From NCBI GenBank assembly GCA_020636025.1, contig JACJYQ010000001.1:310001-374000 (forward strand): DNA of 64,000 bases. The letters are read 5' to 3'. The DNA is from Lewinellaceae bacterium. Lineage in GTDB: Bacteria > Bacteroidota > Bacteroidia > Chitinophagales > Saprospiraceae. A program made the position numbers and the translations under genes. A model generated the notes under the pieces. That model was not told the DNA's origin. It searched no databases and saw only the letters and a program-made list of their open reading frames with translations. Positions 51,384 through 61,009 of this stretch are shown here, in pieces. Position 1 is the stretch's first letter, and each line of letters starts with the position of its first letter.

Positions 51384-52595
51384 TTACGATTTATTGCTCA
51401 ATGTTCGGTATGCCAGCAAAGCACTTAAAAATGTTAGAACAGCTCCCGTGAGCATGGCAGCACCTGGGAAATAAACCGGAGCCCCCTGGCCGGTGAAGTA
51501 CGAAAATATTCCGGTCATCAATGGAGGCGCGACTATGGCAGTAGCGCTCATCATACTGGTTAAACCTCCCTGGAGCTCTCCCTGCACATTAGGTGCAACC
51601 TGTGTAGATATGATGCCTTGTAAGGATGGACCGGCGATGCCTCCCAGACAATAAGGTACGAGAGCCGCAAACATCATCCAGCCTTTTGTGGCAAAGGCAA
51701 AACACAGAAATCCGAAACAATACAGGCTTAGGCCCACGTATACGCCCCTCTGCTGACCAAGTTTGGGGATGATAATCCGGATCAGTCCGGCCTGAACAAT
51801 TGCTGTAATGAGGCCCACCACACTTAAAGATATGCCCACCATTCGCTCATCCCATTGAAATTTCTCCATGGTATAATATGACCAGCCTCCCTGAACGGCC
51901 CAGGCTGCTATGTAAAGCAGCACCAAGGATACCAGCAGACCACTGATGATTGGGTACTTTCTCAATTGGGAAAGCGTTCCAACCGGATTTGCCCTTTTCC
52001 AGTCAAATGCGCGGCGGTTTTCAGGTTTTAATGATTCAGGGAGGATAAACAAGCCATACAGCCAGTTAAGGAAAGCCAAACAAGCAGCCGCAATGAAGGG
52101 TGCTCTTGGGCCATAGGCGCCCAGAAACCCGCCAATGGCTGGTCCGATGATAAAACCGAGTCCAAAAGCGGCACCGATCAGGCCAAAATTCTGAGAGCGT
52201 TTCTCTGGTGGACTGACATCCGCTATATAAGCTGAGGCGGTGGTAAAACTGCTGCCCATGATGCCGGCGATCATTCTGCCTACAAACAGCCAGCCAATGG
52301 TGGGAGCAAAAGCAGAGAACAGGTAATCAATTCCGAATCCAAACAAAGAGCCAAGCAATATGGGTCTACGTCCGTATTGATCGCTCAAACCACCCAAAAT
52401 GGGGGCAAAAGTGAATTGCATAATGGCATAGGCGAACATGAGCCAGCCGCCAATTTGAGAAGCATGGCTAAGGTCTTTTCCCGACAGTCCCATGATCAAT
52501 TTAGGGATAACCGGAATGATGATTCCAAAACCAATTACATCGAGAAGAAGGGTGATAAAAATGAATCCAACGGCTGCCGAACGACCTGGTCTCAT
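51384..52595 (-). CDS. TetA-like MFS transporter (drug:H+ antiporter family)
   Basis: 403 residues, twelve hydrophobic helices. Begins FIFITLLLDVIGFGIIIPVIP as in the TCR/Tet family; motif A is GGLSDQYGRRPILL and the helix-5 motif is GLGFIIGPAIGGFLG. Annotated relatives are often called TCR/Tet-family MFS exporters. Substrate unknown; resistance is not implied by sequence alone. The gap to 51101 (282 bases) shows no gene. Confidence 0.9.
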   Translation of the reverse strand: MRPGRSAAVGFIFITLLLDVIGFGIIIPVIPKLIMGLSGKDLSHASQIGGWLMFAYAIMQFTFAPILGGLSDQYGRRPILLGSLFGFGIDYLFSAFAPTIGWLFVGRMIAGIMGSSFTTASAYIADVSPPEKRSQNFGLIGAAFGLGFIIGPAIGGFLGAYGPRAPFIAAACLAFLNWLYGLFILPESLKPENRRAFDWKRANPVGTLSQLRKYPIISGLLVSLVLLYIAAWAVQGGWSYYTMEKFQWDERMVGISLSVVGLITAIVQAGLIRIIIPKLGQQRGVYVGLSLYCFGFLCFAFATKGWMMFAALVPYCLGGIAGPSLQGIISTQVAPNVQGELQGGLTSMMSATAIVAPPLMTGIFSYFTGQGAPVYFPGAAMLTGAVLTFLSALLAYRTLSNKS

Positions 52596-52693
52596 GAAGA
52601 AAAATGTTAAAGTTTAAATTTTGGAAAAATAAATTTCAGGCAAATTTGAAACCTGAAACTGGCAGTCCTGCAGAATTGTTTTTTACATAAAAA

Positions 52694-53527
52694 TTACGCT
52701 AAAACATCGTTCAAGTATTTGTCCATTAACTTGTTAAAAGTTACAATTTTATTACAAGTTAATTCCTTTCCCTCTAAAAAACGCACCCATCGAATACCCT
52801 GAATTGCATTGGTCAAACATACCTCCTCAGCTTCGGAAAGTTCCGCGAAAGTAAAGGGTTTTTCTATGACCTTAAAGCCATTCCGAGGTAAAAGCTCAAA
52901 CAATATTTTTTGAAAAGTTCCGCTTACTTGTCCATCGGTAGGAGCCGGAGCAAAAACAGTCATGCCCTTTACCCAAATGAGGTTGCTGCTTCCGGCCTCA
53001 CAGATATGTCCACGCTCATTTAGTATCAGGACGTCATCCACTGCTTTTGCGTGAGCTTCCATGGCCGCTAACACGTACCGGGTTGCCCCCAGGGTTTTTA
53101 ATCCGGAAAGCGCGTCAACAGGCAATCGCACCTGCGCAGACAAGCTGACAGAAAGTCCGCTTTCATGCCAGGTAAATCTATCTGAATCAAGCATAGAGCC
53201 GCTGATTTGGAACTGAGGGGTATTGTCATTCGGGTAAAATAGCCCACCCGGAGACCGCCACACAACAATCTTCACACGGGCATTGCCGGATACTGTTTTT
53301 AGAATCTCTTTTTCAAAAAACATGGCCGACCAATTTGCCGGAATATTCATTCCCAGTACTTGCATGCCACGGGATAATCGTTCCCAGTGCAAGTGCATAA
53401 AGGGAGTCTTATTCCGGAATACCCGAATGGTTTCAAACAAACCGTCGCCATATTCCATAGCCCGATAGCTATTTCGCTGATAATCAGGTGGTTCAGGCAG
53501 TATCTCTGCGTTTAAGTTCATTGACAT
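52694..53527 (-). CDS. Class IV PLP aminotransferase (BCAT / aminodeoxychorismate lyase-like)
   Basis: 277 residues from the ATG at 53527 (an alternative Met is two codons later); the open frame to 53584 overlaps the next divergent gene. Fold-type IV features are AMEYGDGLFETIRVF, LKTLGATRYVLAAMEA with the Lys that should hold PLP, and CEAGSSNLIWV, followed by EKPFTFAELSEAEEVCLTNAIQGI. The sequence does not discriminate branched-chain aminotransferase, D-amino acid transaminase and aminodeoxychorismate lyase (pabC); the short length favours the last two. It is divergent from the metalloprotease gene, with 90 bases between. Confidence 0.85.
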   Translation of the reverse strand: MSMNLNAEILPEPPDYQRNSYRAMEYGDGLFETIRVFRNKTPFMHLHWERLSRGMQVLGMNIPANWSAMFFEKEILKTVSGNARVKIVVWRSPGGLFYPNDNTPQFQISGSMLDSDRFTWHESGLSVSLSAQVRLPVDALSGLKTLGATRYVLAAMEAHAKAVDDVLILNERGHICEAGSSNLIWVKGMTVFAPAPTDGQVSGTFQKILFELLPRNGFKVIEKPFTFAELSEAEEVCLTNAIQGIRWVRFLEGKELTCNKIVTFNKLMDKYLNDVLA

Positions 53528-53617
53528 GTTGTGCGTTTTTCTATGGGTAGGTAATACCCTGAAACCCCATTGGCCATAATCCAATTACCGATTTCATCAC
53601 TTTATAACCAATCTAAT

Positions 53618-56032
53618 ATGTTGAAGCTTAATTTAATCAAATTTCGAGCCTTCTATTTTTCTTTCCAGCTGCTTTTCATCTTAATTCCGGCAACTTTTTA
53701 TGCTCAGAACCGGGTTTCCGAGTGGCTGGAACAATACCGAATTGCAGAAACTTTTAATCCGGTACATCTGCTTGACCTGGAGTCAGGTTTTTCCAATTCA
53801 CAACCATCAATTCCCAATGCGACCCAACTACATGCCAATGATTTGGATGTGGATGAGTTTCTGCATCAGGCACCTGAAACCATGCTTTTTGTCATTCCCC
53901 GGCAACAGGATGAGCCCATATCGTTGGAGCTGGCAAAGGTCGACATTCTTTCACCGGAATTTTCATTGGGGACAAAAGGCGAAAATTCCCACGAGAATTT
54001 CCCCTACCACGAATCTGTACACTACAGAGGGATTATTCAGAACAATCCAAACTCCCTGGCGACAATTAGCCTGACAAGTCATGGCATTTCAGGGATGATT
54101 TGTGATGAGTCAGGGACCTATGAACTGGTAAAGGCGGCGTCTGCTGATCATAATTACACCTTTTTCAAGTCATCGGAGTTGCCTCAAACTAATTTTACAA
54201 ACTGCTATGTTGATGAATTACCCTCTGTCTCAAACAATATAACGGATATACCGGTGTCTGACAGGGAGAATGGCTGCAAAACTGTCAATATTTATTTTGA
54301 ATGCGACTATAAGCTGTTTGTCGACAAAGGATATAGTGTGCTGGCGGTACAGGATTATGTGACAAGTTTGTTCAATCAAATTTCGGCCTTGTACGCCAAT
54401 GAAAATATTTCAGTAGCGATTTCCCAGATTTATATATGGACATCACCGGATATTTATTTAAATCAGTCTAACATTGGCAGCCTGCTTACGGCCTTTAAGC
54501 AAAATTCCGGCACAAGCTTCAATGGCGACCTGGCGCATTTTCTTACCAGCCGAAGCCTTGGTGGCGGTATAGCTTATGTGGATGTGCTTTGTTTCAAACC
54601 TTATGCATTTGGAGTAAGTTGCATAAATGGTTCCTTTCAAAACATTCCGATATATTCCTGGTCAGTGGAGGTAGTGACGCACGAACTGGGCCATAACCTA
54701 GGTTCCTGGCACACACAATCGTGTAACTGGCCAAATGGCGCCCTGGATAACTGTGTAAGTCCGGAAGGCAATTGTTCTCCCGGACCAGCTCCGGTGAATG
54801 GCGGCACGATCATGAGTTATTGCCATTTGACTTCTTATGGCATCAATTTTACCAATGGATTTGGCACGGTACCAGGCGCTAAAATCCGTGAAAAAGTATT
54901 GAATGCCAGTTGTCTGAGTAATTCAGGTGCTGCGCCTAATAGCTTGCAAACCAGCAACATCACAGCCACAAGTGCATTTCTTAGTTGGGCTCCGGTTGCC
55001 GGAGCAGGATTGTACACAGTTCAATATAAACCCGGGACCAGTAGCTCCTGGTTTACGGTAGGAACCACCGCGTCGAGCAACTTCACTTTGAATAATCTCA
55101 GCGCAAGCACAGCGTATGACTGGCGTGTGAGCACGAAATGCTCCACATATTCCAGCATAAAGAGCTTTACAACAGGAGCTAACAATAATGGCTCTTGCCT
55201 CAGTCCGGCCAATAATTCAACAACCAATATAAGCACCAGCACGGCAGTTTTTAGTTGGTCACCTGTTCAGGGGGCAGTGAATTACCTGGTTCAATTCAAA
55301 GCAGCCAGTTCTGCCTCCTGGATTGATGCTGGTAATACTATAAATCAAAGCATGAATATCAGCGGTTTGTTAGCGGCCACAGACTACAACTGGCGTGTCA
55401 AAGCCAACTGCTCGGATTTTTCATTCACCAATAGTTTTACCACCCAATCAAATGGAGGAGGAAGTAATTCATGTCTTGCACCAACAGGACTAAACAATAG
55501 GTGGGTAAAAAGTACAACAGCCGCGATTTCCTGGAAGCCACAGGTTGGGGCAACAAGCTACACACTACAAATGAAACTGGCGAATTCTGCAGTTTACTCT
55601 GTATTGGGTACATTTTCCGGAAACACAGTTTACATCAGTGGTTTAAGCCCTGCGACTTCTTATCATTGGCGGGTTCGGGCAGATTGTTCCTATTATTCAT
55701 CAAACAAGCTGTTGACAACCAAGCCAGGACACAAACAATTCACTGAAATTGAGTCTGATTTGATGGTTGAATTTGTTCCAACTGATGTCCCTGAGTTCAA
55801 CATATTTCCCAATCCTGCACGTGATTTTGTGGAAATTAGAACACAGCAAGCAATTGAAGATACTATGGAATTTAGCTTGAGTGAAACATCTGGTAAACTG
55901 GTGTATACGGGAGAAATACTTTCTCAAAACTCTCAACTAAATGTAGCCATCTTGCCCCCCGGAGTCTATTTCCTTCAAATATTCCAAAATAAACAAGCCA
56001 TACAACATGAAAAACTAGTAATCATCAAATAA
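53618..56032 (+). CDS. Secreted M12-type zinc metalloprotease with FN3 domains and T9SS signal
   Basis: 804 residues from the ATG at 53618 (frame open from 53570). Signal peptide ends FYAQ. A propeptide-like part (about 30-210) is followed by a reprolysin-like protease, with HELGHNLGSWH at 355-365 (His355, Glu356, His359, His365) and a Met-turn IMSYC with Met399. Three fibronectin type III domains follow, each with an aromatic AYDWRVSTKCS-, DYNWRVKANCS- or SYHWRVRADCS-type line, at about 440-520, 530-615 and 625-700. The end has FNIFPNPARDFVEI and GVYFLQIF, a T9SS type-A domain. It probably degrades extracellular protein. Divergent from the aminotransferase gene. Confidence 0.92.
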   Translation: MLKLNLIKFRAFYFSFQLLFILIPATFYAQNRVSEWLEQYRIAETFNPVHLLDLESGFSNSQPSIPNATQLHANDLDVDEFLHQAPETMLFVIPRQQDEPISLELAKVDILSPEFSLGTKGENSHENFPYHESVHYRGIIQNNPNSLATISLTSHGISGMICDESGTYELVKAASADHNYTFFKSSELPQTNFTNCYVDELPSVSNNITDIPVSDRENGCKTVNIYFECDYKLFVDKGYSVLAVQDYVTSLFNQISALYANENISVAISQIYIWTSPDIYLNQSNIGSLLTAFKQNSGTSFNGDLAHFLTSRSLGGGIAYVDVLCFKPYAFGVSCINGSFQNIPIYSWSVEVVTHELGHNLGSWHTQSCNWPNGALDNCVSPEGNCSPGPAPVNGGTIMSYCHLTSYGINFTNGFGTVPGAKIREKVLNASCLSNSGAAPNSLQTSNITATSAFLSWAPVAGAGLYTVQYKPGTSSSWFTVGTTASSNFTLNNLSASTAYDWRVSTKCSTYSSIKSFTTGANNNGSCLSPANNSTTNISTSTAVFSWSPVQGAVNYLVQFKAASSASWIDAGNTINQSMNISGLLAATDYNWRVKANCSDFSFTNSFTTQSNGGGSNSCLAPTGLNNRWVKSTTAAISWKPQVGATSYTLQMKLANSAVYSVLGTFSGNTVYISGLSPATSYHWRVRADCSYYSSNKLLTTKPGHKQFTEIESDLMVEFVPTDVPEFNIFPNPARDFVEIRTQQAIEDTMEFSLSETSGKLVYTGEILSQNSQLNVAILPPGVYFLQIFQNKQAIQHEKLVIIK

Positions 56033-56073
56033 AAAACACAGCCCCCGGAGTCTTCTCCCGGGGGCTGTGTTTT
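56033..56073. terminator. Strong bidirectional intrinsic terminator
   Basis: Arms AAAACACAGCCCCCGG and CCGGGGGCTGTGTTTT form a 16-base stem with a nine-base loop, ending in T residues. It follows the metalloprotease stop by one base and also faces the convergent sugar transferase gene. Confidence 0.92.
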
Positions 56074-56075
56074 TT

Positions 56076-56159
56076 ATTAACCATTAACCATTAACCATTA
56101 ACCATTAACCATTAACCATTAACCATTAACCATTAACCATTAACCATTAACCATTAATC
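56076..56159. repeat. Heptamer tandem array (ATTAACC)11 plus one degenerate copy
   Basis: Eleven perfect copies of ATTAACC run from 56076 to 56152, followed by ATTAATC. The last base pairs of the array coincide with the stop codon of the minus-strand gene. Simple perfect repeats of this kind are likely to vary in number by slippage. Confidence 0.98.
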
Positions 56160-57579
56160 ACTTCCCTCTTCCCTGCAAAAGCACAAGTGCTGTATAAAAC
56201 ATGATCTTAAAATCGAGTGCGAGCGACATGTTTTCGATGTACAGGAGGTCGAATCTAAGGCGTTGCAGCATTTCCTTAACATTGGAGGCATATCCATATT
56301 TTACTTGTCCCCAGGAGGTTATGCCTGGACGCACCTTCAGCAAGTGTTTGTAGTGAGGATTTTGTTCCAGAATTTGTTCAATGAAATGTTTCCTTTCTGG
56401 CCTGGGGCCGACCAGTGACATGTCGCCACACAGTACGTTCCAAAAATTGGGTATTTCATCCAATCGCCATTTCCGCATGATTGCTCCAAAAGGCGTACAT
56501 CTTGGGTCTCCCTCTGTAGATAGTTGGGGGCCATGTTTTTCGGCATCGACATACATTGACCTGAATTTCAATATGGTGAAGGGCTTCCCGTGAAGTCCGA
56601 GTCGTTCCTGTCTGAAAAAGATTGGTCCGGGTGAGGATAGTTTTACCCTGAAAGCTACGTAAAGGATCAATGGTGACAATATGGTGAGGGCCAAGAAACT
56701 GGCCACAACATCCAATAAGCGCTTGATGGCCCTTTGCCAGCGAGGCATAAGCTCCTGCCGGATTTCGATTAGAACAGCTCCGTAAACATGGTTCATTTTC
56801 ACTGATCCAAGCAAAATGTCATACATGTCGGGTATGATTTTTACCAGTACCTGATCACCGAAATCGAACAGAATGTTCAGAATGTCACGGAGCCTGTTGT
56901 GTTCCGAGGTTTCAATGGCGATGATTACTTCCTCAATTTTGTGTTCCTGAATAATTTGGGCAAGTTCTTTTACTGTACCCAACTTGGAAAGGTGTTCTGT
57001 TAGTACTTGTTTGTTCCCGCCTTTGGTATCAATGAACCCAATGAAATTATTACCCAGCCCTTTTTCCAGCCCTTTAATATCTAGGTACAATTCAAGCGCA
57101 TTTTGATTGCCTCCGATCATCAGGGTGTTAAATGTGATCAGGCCTGCTTTGAGTCGACGACTTGCACGGGTTAATAAAATCATTCGCGCCCCGGCCGTCA
57201 GAAAAAAGTGCAGCGCGAAAAGCACAAAAAAGGACTGGTAATAGGTGTGGTAATCATGTACCACATCATCCAGGATCAGCGTGAAGAACAAAAATGTGAT
57301 CCCCAGGAAGGTGAGAAAAAATGTATTGGTAAGGGTGCTCAGTCTCGATAACCGGTAAATATCGTTGTAGTTATCGAAGATGGCGTATAAAAGCGTCCAG
57401 CCGGTTGGGATAATCAGGATTCCCAGGCAAAAGTTTTTGTCTGTTAAAACATTAAAGTCAATGTCAATACCTTCCAGGTACTTGCGGAACAGAAAGAAAA
57501 GGGCCCAGGCAAGCATGGCCATCAGAAAATCAGCTACCGCATAGAAAAAGGTATGACGTTTACGCTGTTCGTTCAGCAT
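56158..57579 (-). CDS. Undecaprenyl-phosphate sugar-1-phosphate transferase (WcaJ/EPS type)
   Basis: 473 residues. Four to five N-terminal membrane helices (about 10-130), a CoA-binding-like middle domain (about 145-270), another helix near 295, and a C-terminal sugar-transferase domain with RQERLGLHGKPFTILKFRSM, DEIPNFWNVLCGDMSLVGPRPER and TSWGQVKYGY. It starts exopolysaccharide or O-chain repeat assembly by loading a sugar-1-phosphate onto undecaprenyl phosphate. Glucose or galactose is usual; the sugar is not determined. Last gene of a run after der and a lipoprotein gene. No other polysaccharide genes are in the window. Confidence 0.93.
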   Translation of the reverse strand: MLNEQRKRHTFFYAVADFLMAMLAWALFFLFRKYLEGIDIDFNVLTDKNFCLGILIIPTGWTLLYAIFDNYNDIYRLSRLSTLTNTFFLTFLGITFLFFTLILDDVVHDYHTYYQSFFVLFALHFFLTAGARMILLTRASRRLKAGLITFNTLMIGGNQNALELYLDIKGLEKGLGNNFIGFIDTKGGNKQVLTEHLSKLGTVKELAQIIQEHKIEEVIIAIETSEHNRLRDILNILFDFGDQVLVKIIPDMYDILLGSVKMNHVYGAVLIEIRQELMPRWQRAIKRLLDVVASFLALTILSPLILYVAFRVKLSSPGPIFFRQERLGLHGKPFTILKFRSMYVDAEKHGPQLSTEGDPRCTPFGAIMRKWRLDEIPNFWNVLCGDMSLVGPRPERKHFIEQILEQNPHYKHLLKVRPGITSWGQVKYGYASNVKEMLQRLRFDLLYIENMSLALDFKIMFYTALVLLQGRGK

Positions 57580-57643
57580 GTTGTAAAATTGGCTCGTTTT
57601 ATCCTGAAAATTGACGCAAAGTTAGACGCACTTTATCAGATAT

Positions 57644-58513
57644 CTACAAATGCAGCAAGCGAATATTGTCAACTCTGACAGTTCCGGTTGATGAAGAAAA
57701 TGCCCCGTTTTCGTCTTTTGGCAACGGGCACCTTATGTACAGCCTGTATTCTTCACCCTGGCTTAGGGTCAAAGATTGTGTAAGGTTTAGATATATTTTG
57801 TTCCAGTTTTCAGAAGGATTGAACTGAAAAACGGCCTGTGACTGTTCTGCAGAAGTTAAACCATCTGTGTACAGCAAGAACAAATAAAAGGGGACATTAC
57901 AGGTATAATGCATTTCAAGCCAGGTTTCAGGAGAACCGCTTATGGGAAGTCCAGATACTTTTTCAGTAGCCACCTCTATTAATGGATGCGCTGTGTCTAG
58001 TTCCATTAACATGCATTTGCCCGCAAAGGCGCCGTCGGTGGTAATGGAAAAAGTCGTGATGTCGTCGTTATCTCGGTTCTCCAGAACAATGCTGGAGCCT
58101 CCGTCAAAATCTCCCCTGCCGATGCCAAAGCTGTACACAGTCGCCGGATCATAGGTAGTACTTGGGTAGATGGTGGTTGTTTGCCCTGGAGTTATTTCAA
58201 CGGTTTTCGACTCCCAGCGTGTCAGGATAGGGTAGATGTTTGGAGAAGCCAGGATTCCGTTCTCTTTCACTCCCGGATACAACCATACTTCGCTTTGTCC
58301 TTCGGCCAGAATTGGAATGAGTGCCGGTAAGGTATAAGCGCCAAGGTATTCTCCATTTACATAAATCCAGCCTTCCGTGATTTTGTGCCAACTGGAGTCA
58401 CCCTGCGCCGAAACCGTAAATTTTTCAACTTTGAGGTATCCTGGAATTTGTTCGGGCTGATCTTTACAAGAAATAAAAATCAACAAAAAAAGTAGTCCTG
58501 TGATGTGTTTCAT
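57644..58513 (-). CDS. Lipoprotein of unknown function
   Basis: 289 residues with a lipoprotein signal to Cys16 (LIFISC). The first part (WIYVNGEYLGAYTLP, LIPILAEGQSEVWLYPGVKENG) resembles PEGA-type beta domains that package a target. The C-terminal part is beta-rich, with ETWLEMHYTCNVPF and RLYIRCPLP. It is probably an outer-membrane or periplasmic lipoprotein. I do not recognise the family as a whole. It lies 13 bases after der and 64 before the sugar transferase gene in one transcript. Confidence 0.78.
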   Translation of the reverse strand: MKHITGLLFLLIFISCKDQPEQIPGYLKVEKFTVSAQGDSSWHKITEGWIYVNGEYLGAYTLPALIPILAEGQSEVWLYPGVKENGILASPNIYPILTRWESKTVEITPGQTTTIYPSTTYDPATVYSFGIGRGDFDGGSSIVLENRDNDDITTFSITTDGAFAGKCMLMELDTAHPLIEVATEKVSGLPISGSPETWLEMHYTCNVPFYLFLLYTDGLTSAEQSQAVFQFNPSENWNKIYLNLTQSLTLSQGEEYRLYIRCPLPKDENGAFSSSTGTVRVDNIRLLHL

Positions 58514-58526
58514 AACGCCTTTATTA

Positions 58527-59834
58527 TTAATCCTTTGAGCGCAAATAAATTTCTATTGGCGCTCCGGTGAAATTGTAGTGTTTGCGAAGCTGATTCTCAA
58601 GGAACTGAGTATAGGAGTCGCGCACATAGTTTGGGTTGTTTACAAAAAAGGCAAACGCAGGGAAGTTGGTTGGTAGTTGTGTTACGTATTTAAATTTAGG
58701 GAAACGTCCGGAAATAGAAGGAGGCGGCGTGGCTTCGATAATTTCCATCATCAAATCATTCAATTCAGAGGTTTTCACTCTTCTTTGGCAGTTGTTGTAT
58801 GCTTCCATAGCAGCTTCAACGGCCTGGAAAATGCGCTGTTTTTCAAGAGCCGAAATAAAGACAACAGGAACATCACTGTTCGGGCCCAGGCGCTTTTTGA
58901 TGGCTGCTTCGTAATCGCGAATGGTATTGGTTTCCTTATTTTCGATCAGATCCCATTTGTTCACCAGAATAGCTACGCCTTTATGCCTTTTTTGTGCGAT
59001 CCTTAAAATGCTAAGGTCTTGAGCTTCAATACCTTGCATGGCATCCAACACCAAAATGCACACATCTGCATCTTCAATGGATCTTATGGCCCGCATGACT
59101 GAGTAAAACTCCAGATCTTCCTCAACCTTAGCTTTTTTTCGTATTCCGGCTGTATCTACCAGGACGAACTCCATCCCGAACTTGTTATATACAGAGTGGA
59201 TGGGATCGCGCGTTGTCCCGGCGATTTCGGTTACAATATTTCGCTCCTCACCCAGCAGGGCGTTAGTCAAGGATGATTTTCCAACGTTGGGACGACCCAC
59301 AATGGCAAATTTGGGCAAATCGGTCTCCAGATCCGGTACGTTTTCAATTAGTTCGGTGACAGCATCCATCATATCGCCTGTACCGCTGCCGCTAATCGAG
59401 GCAATGAAGAATATATTGTCGAACCCCATGCCATAGAATTCGTTTGCTTCCATCATGGCCTTGTGATTGTCTACCTTGTTTACCACCAGAAATACCGGTT
59501 TGGAACTCCGGCGCAACCATTTGGCTATGCTGTCATCCAGATCAGTAATGCCTGTTTGAGCATCTACAACGAACAAAAGCACCGTGGCTTCTTCAACGGC
59601 GGCTTTTACCTGATTTCGAATGGCTGCTTCAAAAACGTCATCTGAATTCTGAACGAAGCCGCCAGTATCCACAACCCCGAACCGCTTTCCGTTCCATTCA
59701 CAAAAACCGTATTTGCGGTCTCTGGTGACTCCTGAAAAATCGTCGGTAATGGCATCTCGGGAACCTACCATTCGGTTATACAAGGTTGATTTTCCTACGT
59801 TGGGACGGCCAATTATGGCAACAATATTACTCAT
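58527..59834 (-). CDS. der: Ribosome biogenesis GTPase Der (EngA)
   Basis: 435 residues. Two tandem GTPase domains, each with a P-loop GRPNVGKS (near 8 and 181), G3 motifs DTGGF and DTAGI, and G4 NKVD and NKWD, followed by the KH-like C-terminal domain ending near YLRSKD. Needed for assembly of the large ribosomal subunit. The first of three minus-strand genes that appear cotranscribed. Confidence 0.97.
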   Translation of the reverse strand: MSNIVAIIGRPNVGKSTLYNRMVGSRDAITDDFSGVTRDRKYGFCEWNGKRFGVVDTGGFVQNSDDVFEAAIRNQVKAAVEEATVLLFVVDAQTGITDLDDSIAKWLRRSSKPVFLVVNKVDNHKAMMEANEFYGMGFDNIFFIASISGSGTGDMMDAVTELIENVPDLETDLPKFAIVGRPNVGKSSLTNALLGEERNIVTEIAGTTRDPIHSVYNKFGMEFVLVDTAGIRKKAKVEEDLEFYSVMRAIRSIEDADVCILVLDAMQGIEAQDLSILRIAQKRHKGVAILVNKWDLIENKETNTIRDYEAAIKKRLGPNSDVPVVFISALEKQRIFQAVEAAMEAYNNCQRRVKTSELNDLMMEIIEATPPPSISGRFPKFKYVTQLPTNFPAFAFFVNNPNYVRDSYTQFLENQLRKHYNFTGAPIEIYLRSKD

Positions 59835-60062
59835 TGAAAAAAAGGATAAGTGTTTTGAGCGCTCGCTTGGCTTTGATATTCAGAGGTTTACAGCTCAAAT
59901 TAAATCTTCGGATTCAAAAAGGTACAAAAATTATACAGCTCAAATTTGAACCGGGAAAGACGGTTTCGTTTGACATAGTATATTTGCCTAGGGCAGATTG
60001 CTGCAAAGGTAGCAATTGCCCGGCTTTGATCTTCTGATCAGACCATAACAAAAGACCAATCC

Positions 60063-60959
60063 ATGAATATTATTTATAAAGACCATAACATTACCATTTT
60101 TCAAAGTGTTTTATTCCAAACGAATTCTACCGTCGTGGAAACCGAGGACGTGGTATTGGTAGTGGATCCGGCATGGCTGCCGGATGAGGTGATGACCATC
60201 AAGCACTATGTCGATTCCGTAAAAGGAGGCAAGGAATTGTTTCTTGTCTTCACGCACTCGGACTACGATCATATTATAGGATATAAAGCTTTTTCTCCCG
60301 ACAAAGTATTTATGTCAAAAGCCATGGAGGATAATCCCAATAAGGAAGTTGTGATTGAACAGGCCCTGAGTTTTGATGAAAAGTTTTACATCAACCGTCC
60401 ATATCCAATAGAGTATCCAAGTGCTGATTTTACCGTGTTCAGGGATGGAGTTCAGTTTAAACATGGACAAACCAAAATGACTTTTTACCTGACTCCCGGC
60501 CACACCGCTGACAGTATGATGCTGGTGATTTGGCAAATAGGATTGTGCATTGCAGGGGATTATCTGTGTAATGTTGAATTCCCGTTTATTTATCACAGCA
60601 GCATAGATTACGAGGAAACACTGGAAAAGCTGCCATCCATACACGACAAAAACTGGTTCACGCGATTGATCCCGGGACATGGCGACCCTGCATTAAGCAT
60701 CGATGACTGGTTACACCGGCGAACGGAAAGTCTTGCCTACATTTATGCGCTTCGGGAAAGCATATCTACCGGCATTCCATTCGATGAAACATCTCTTTGG
60801 GAACGGTATGATTATCCCAGATTGCAACATAAGTATCACCTGGACAATCTCAAATTGATGACCAGGGAGTTTGAAGAGGGTTTATGGAAATGGGATGCTG
60901 ACCTGTCAGTTTCTGTTTTAAATAAACCTGATGAGATGCAAGGGGATGGCGATGCCTGA
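60063..60959 (+). CDS. MBL-fold metal-dependent hydrolase
   Basis: 298 residues. The metallo-beta-lactamase fold is shown by THSDYDHIIGY (His, Asp and His zinc ligands), TPGHTADSMML, CIAGDYLCNVEFP and IPGHGDPAL. No signal peptide. Substrate unknown; such proteins include glyoxalase II, lactonases and phosphodiesterases. It is followed 50 bases later by a membrane protein gene, possibly in one transcript. Confidence 0.9.
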   Translation: MNIIYKDHNITIFQSVLFQTNSTVVETEDVVLVVDPAWLPDEVMTIKHYVDSVKGGKELFLVFTHSDYDHIIGYKAFSPDKVFMSKAMEDNPNKEVVIEQALSFDEKFYINRPYPIEYPSADFTVFRDGVQFKHGQTKMTFYLTPGHTADSMMLVIWQIGLCIAGDYLCNVEFPFIYHSSIDYEETLEKLPSIHDKNWFTRLIPGHGDPALSIDDWLHRRTESLAYIYALRESISTGIPFDETSLWERYDYPRLQHKYHLDNLKLMTREFEEGLWKWDADLSVSVLNKPDEMQGDGDA

Positions 60960-61009
60960 ATTTGCCAATAACATGAAAATCAACGTTCTAACTTTATTAA
61001 AATAAACCA

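Noticed and set aside
56076..56159. Heptamer array considered as a CRISPR array
   Set aside because: Units are contiguous seven-base repeats without spacers.
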